This document shows, piece after piece, positions 33,153-34,579 of a stretch of 34,579 nt of DNA. Source of the stretch: Nitrososphaerota archaeon (lineage in GTDB: Archaea; Thermoproteota; Bathyarchaeia; Bathyarchaeales; Bathycorpusculaceae); assembly GCA_031256395.1 (NCBI GenBank), contig JAIRQQ010000055.1, positions 1 to 34,579 of the forward strand, read 5' to 3'. Each line of letters opens with the position of its first letter. The first letter of the stretch is position 1. A program made the position numbers and the translations under genes. The notes below the pieces were generated by a model. That model ran no database searches, was not told the origin of the DNA, and saw nothing but the letters and a program-made list of their open reading frames with translations.

Positions 33153-33482
33153 ATGGGTGGAAAAAAGAAGCTCGGCATAAAGCAGATGGAAAAACAACAA
33201 GAAGACAAAGCTGATGATAAATCAAAAGACAAGAAAGACAAAAAGGCAGGGGGTCCCCCACAGAAGAAAACAACCATCAGCATCATGGCTCCCGATGTTA
33301 AAGACGACAAAATCGTTGCAGAAGTCAAAAAAATGAACGTGCTAACACCATACGCAGTTGCAACCCGCTATGGTATACGCATCAGTGCAGCAAAAGACTT
33401 CCTTGAGCAACTAGAAAACAACGGTGCAATCGAACTCGTCTCTGGAAGCCATAGTTTAAAAATCTACAAGCCAGCCGCGTAA
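33153..33482 (+). CDS. rps25e: ribosomal protein S25e
   Basis: A 109-residue small-subunit protein. A Lys/Asp-rich N-terminal tail (QQEDKADDKSKDKKDKKAGG) leads to a winged helix: VAEVKKMNVLTPYAVATRYG, IRISAAKDFLEQLENNGAIE and LVSGSHSLKIYKP, the S25e signature. S25e is present in TACK archaea and eukaryotes and generally missing in Euryarchaeota, so it helps place the organism. AAGGTG lies before the ATG. It may be co-transcribed with the Tes-like gene 36 bases upstream. Confidence 0.95.
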   Translation: MGGKKKLGIKQMEKQQEDKADDKSKDKKDKKAGGPPQKKTTISIMAPDVKDDKIVAEVKKMNVLTPYAVATRYGIRISAAKDFLEQLENNGAIELVSGSHSLKIYKPAA

Positions 33483-33521
33483 TGCGGACTTGTGCTTTTT
33501 AATTTTTTGGAGTTTATTTGC

Positions 33522-33995
33522 TTGAGTTTTCCTGAAAAAGTATACACCAGTAAAGAACTTAAAGCGGCTAGAACCCTCATAGATCAAGGATACAAACACG
33601 AACTAAGCATTGATGGCAAATCCGACTTTACCAAAAAAGTCAAAGAAGCCCTCGAACATCTAAAAACCGCAGACTATTACGAATATTTACAGACCTACAT
33701 CCGAAGAATCATCGAAATTGACGGCATGACCCAACTTCGCGAAACGGAGGTTTCCATATGGGCAAACAAGTTCGCAGTAGACAACCCCGTAGATGCTGCC
33801 AGCCTCTTTGTTCAAAAAGCATCCAGCATGCATGAGTACATGCAAGGCAAACTCTACTACGGAGGCCCTGCAGAAAAACGCTCAATCGCTAAACGCGTAG
33901 AATTTCTAGAAGCTCTCAAAGACAAAAGCAAAGACAAAGAAATTAAAGAAGAATGTGAAAGGCTCCTAAAGCTGTGGAAAGACAGCTCCCTCTAA
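33522..33995 (+). CDS. hypothetical helical protein downstream of S25e
   Basis: A 157-residue all-helical, charged protein of unknown family. The frame begins with GTG at 33492, but the TTG at 33522 (SFPEKVYTSKELKAARTLID) has GGAG nine bases before it and is preferred. Visible segments are KVKEALEHLKTADYYEYLQT, MTQLRETEVSIWANKFAVDN and KEIKEECERLLKLWKDS. No motif or membrane helix. Its place 39 bases after rps25e suggests a shared transcript and possibly a role in translation, which is inference from position. Confidence 0.7.
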   Translation: MSFPEKVYTSKELKAARTLIDQGYKHELSIDGKSDFTKKVKEALEHLKTADYYEYLQTYIRRIIEIDGMTQLRETEVSIWANKFAVDNPVDAASLFVQKASSMHEYMQGKLYYGGPAEKRSIAKRVEFLEALKDKSKDKEIKEECERLLKLWKDSSL

Positions 33996-33999
33996 ATTT

Positions 34000-34386
34000 T
34001 TAAGATGAAATAAGAACAACTTTGATAGTTGAACCACTCTTAACCTGCTGGAACAACTCCAAGTTACTTGTAATTTTTCCCAACACACTCACAGGGCTAT
34101 AGGGCTGACTCTTACCATAGAAAACACATAAAGCACCACCCATGGGCCAAAACGCAATAGTCCCCGCCTCAACAGTGGGTTTGGCTTTTTCTTCACCCAT
34201 CTTTAGAGGAATCTCAAAATAAACCTCCTCTTTCCACAAAGCGGCCCTGCCCTCCATAGGCAACTTGCGTACAATGGCATCTATAGTTCGTGGCGCTAAA
34301 AAGCGAACGAGTTCACCTTCAGCTTCACCTAAAGCTTCAAGGAGGAATTTAATTTTTATACGGGAAACGCCTTCATCGTTACTCAT
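34000..34386 (-). CDS. cyclophilin-like fold protein, COG2164 (TM1367-like)
   Basis: A 128-residue protein with the small beta-barrel of the cyclophilin-like family: KIKFLLEALGEAEGELVRFL, APRTIDAIVRKLPMEGRAAL, GTIAFWPMGGALCVFYGKSQ and PYSPVSVLGKITSNL. Function is not established; it lacks a recognisable peptidyl-prolyl isomerase active site. The ATG at 34386 has GGGG about eight bases before. Its stop is four bases from that of the plus-strand gene, so the two converge. Confidence 0.85.
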   Translation of the reverse strand: MSNDEGVSRIKIKFLLEALGEAEGELVRFLAPRTIDAIVRKLPMEGRAALWKEEVYFEIPLKMGEEKAKPTVEAGTIAFWPMGGALCVFYGKSQPYSPVSVLGKITSNLELFQQVKSGSTIKVVLISS

Positions 34387-34476
34387 AATGCAACCCCTTT
34401 AGAAAATAACAAATTACAAAGTGTATGGTCAAAGGGTAATTTAACGTTATCTCAAATTTACGACTTTGGGACAAAA

Positions 34477-34579
34477 TTATTTGTGCCGAATTTCTTTGGT
34501 GTTTATGTTTTCTAGGTAGTTGAGGTAGCAGAGGCGTTTGAGGTTTTGGTTGCAGGCTCTGCTAAAGGCCTCTTGTTGT
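34477..34579 (-). CDS. 3' end of a minus-strand gene cut by the right edge
   Basis: The last 33 codons of a frame that enters from beyond the window and stops at 34477-34479. It reads QQEAFSRACNQNLKRLCYLN and ends NINTKEIRHK. The coding strand is A/C-rich, like confirmed genes here, which supports reality. No family can be named from this piece. Confidence 0.55.
   Translation of the reverse strand, partial: QQEAFSRACNQNLKRLCYLNYLENINTKEIRHK

Noticed and set aside
1-34579. CRISPR array, tRNA, rRNA or prophage signals
   Set aside because: No regularly spaced repeats, no cloverleaf with a recognisable T-arm, no rRNA segments, and no phage structural genes were seen. The only mobile element is the IS1 copy.

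Overview
The window comes from an archaeon, most likely of the TACK/Thermoproteota side and probably a Bathyarchaeia relative. Direct evidence for archaea is a transcription factor B gene, Gar1, ribosomal proteins L7Ae, S28e, L24e and S25e, the archaeal families UPF0147 and UPF0148, COG2522- and TrmB-type regulators, and several TATA-box promoters, some apparently leaderless. S25e is known from TACK archaea and eukaryotes and is generally missing from Euryarchaeota. An MtdB-like methylene-tetrahydromethanopterin dehydrogenase and a tetraether-lipid-synthase-like radical SAM protein point the same way. The rank of Bathyarchaeia is inference; no rRNA gene is present to test it. No tRNA, rRNA or CRISPR array was seen.

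Layout. (1) 124-4198, minus: a five-gene operon of a FAD dehydrogenase (COG2509), a zinc-ribbon protein, a helical protein, an SPFH protein with two zinc ribbons and a four-helix membrane protein, resembling the bacterial YdjG/YdjH/YdjI set. (2) 4369-8381: a PadR regulator with a cysteine-rich tail, UPF0147, UPF0148, an orphan gene and a two-gene ABC exporter. (3) 8488-11763: cysK-cysE with a divergent COG2522 regulator, then a methyltransferase. (4) 11950-15921, minus: RtcB RNA ligase, a metallo-beta-lactamase-fold hydrolase, a small membrane protein and a surface beta-helix (NosD-like) protein. (5) 15988-17005: the remains of a C-terminally anchored surface-protein gene, split by a complete IS1-family element (800 bp, inverted repeats, 8-bp target duplication, A7 frameshift site). 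(6) 17029-19241: gar1-tfb on the minus strand, divergent from rpl7ae-rps28e-rpl24e. (7) 19650-25906: dapA-dapB-asd-lysA-dapF-dapL, every step from aspartyl phosphate to lysine by the diaminopimelate aminotransferase route. (8) 26142-34579: MscS channel, MtdB-like dehydrogenase, a frameshifted PAS histidine kinase, a TrmB-like regulator divergent from a Tes-like radical SAM enzyme, S25e, an orphan gene, a cyclophilin-fold protein and a partial gene at the right edge.

The genes fall into four functional blocks: amino-acid synthesis (cysteine, lysine), information processing (TFB, Gar1, ribosomal proteins, RtcB), C1 metabolism and membrane lipid synthesis (MtdB, Tes), and envelope functions (SPFH operon, NosD protein, MscS, ABC exporter). 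Coding strands are mostly rich in A and C, with a clear exception in the 3' half of lysA and in dapF. Three things are easily missed: gar1, which has no canonical in-frame start; the frameshift in the kinase; and the old gene that the IS1 copy interrupts.
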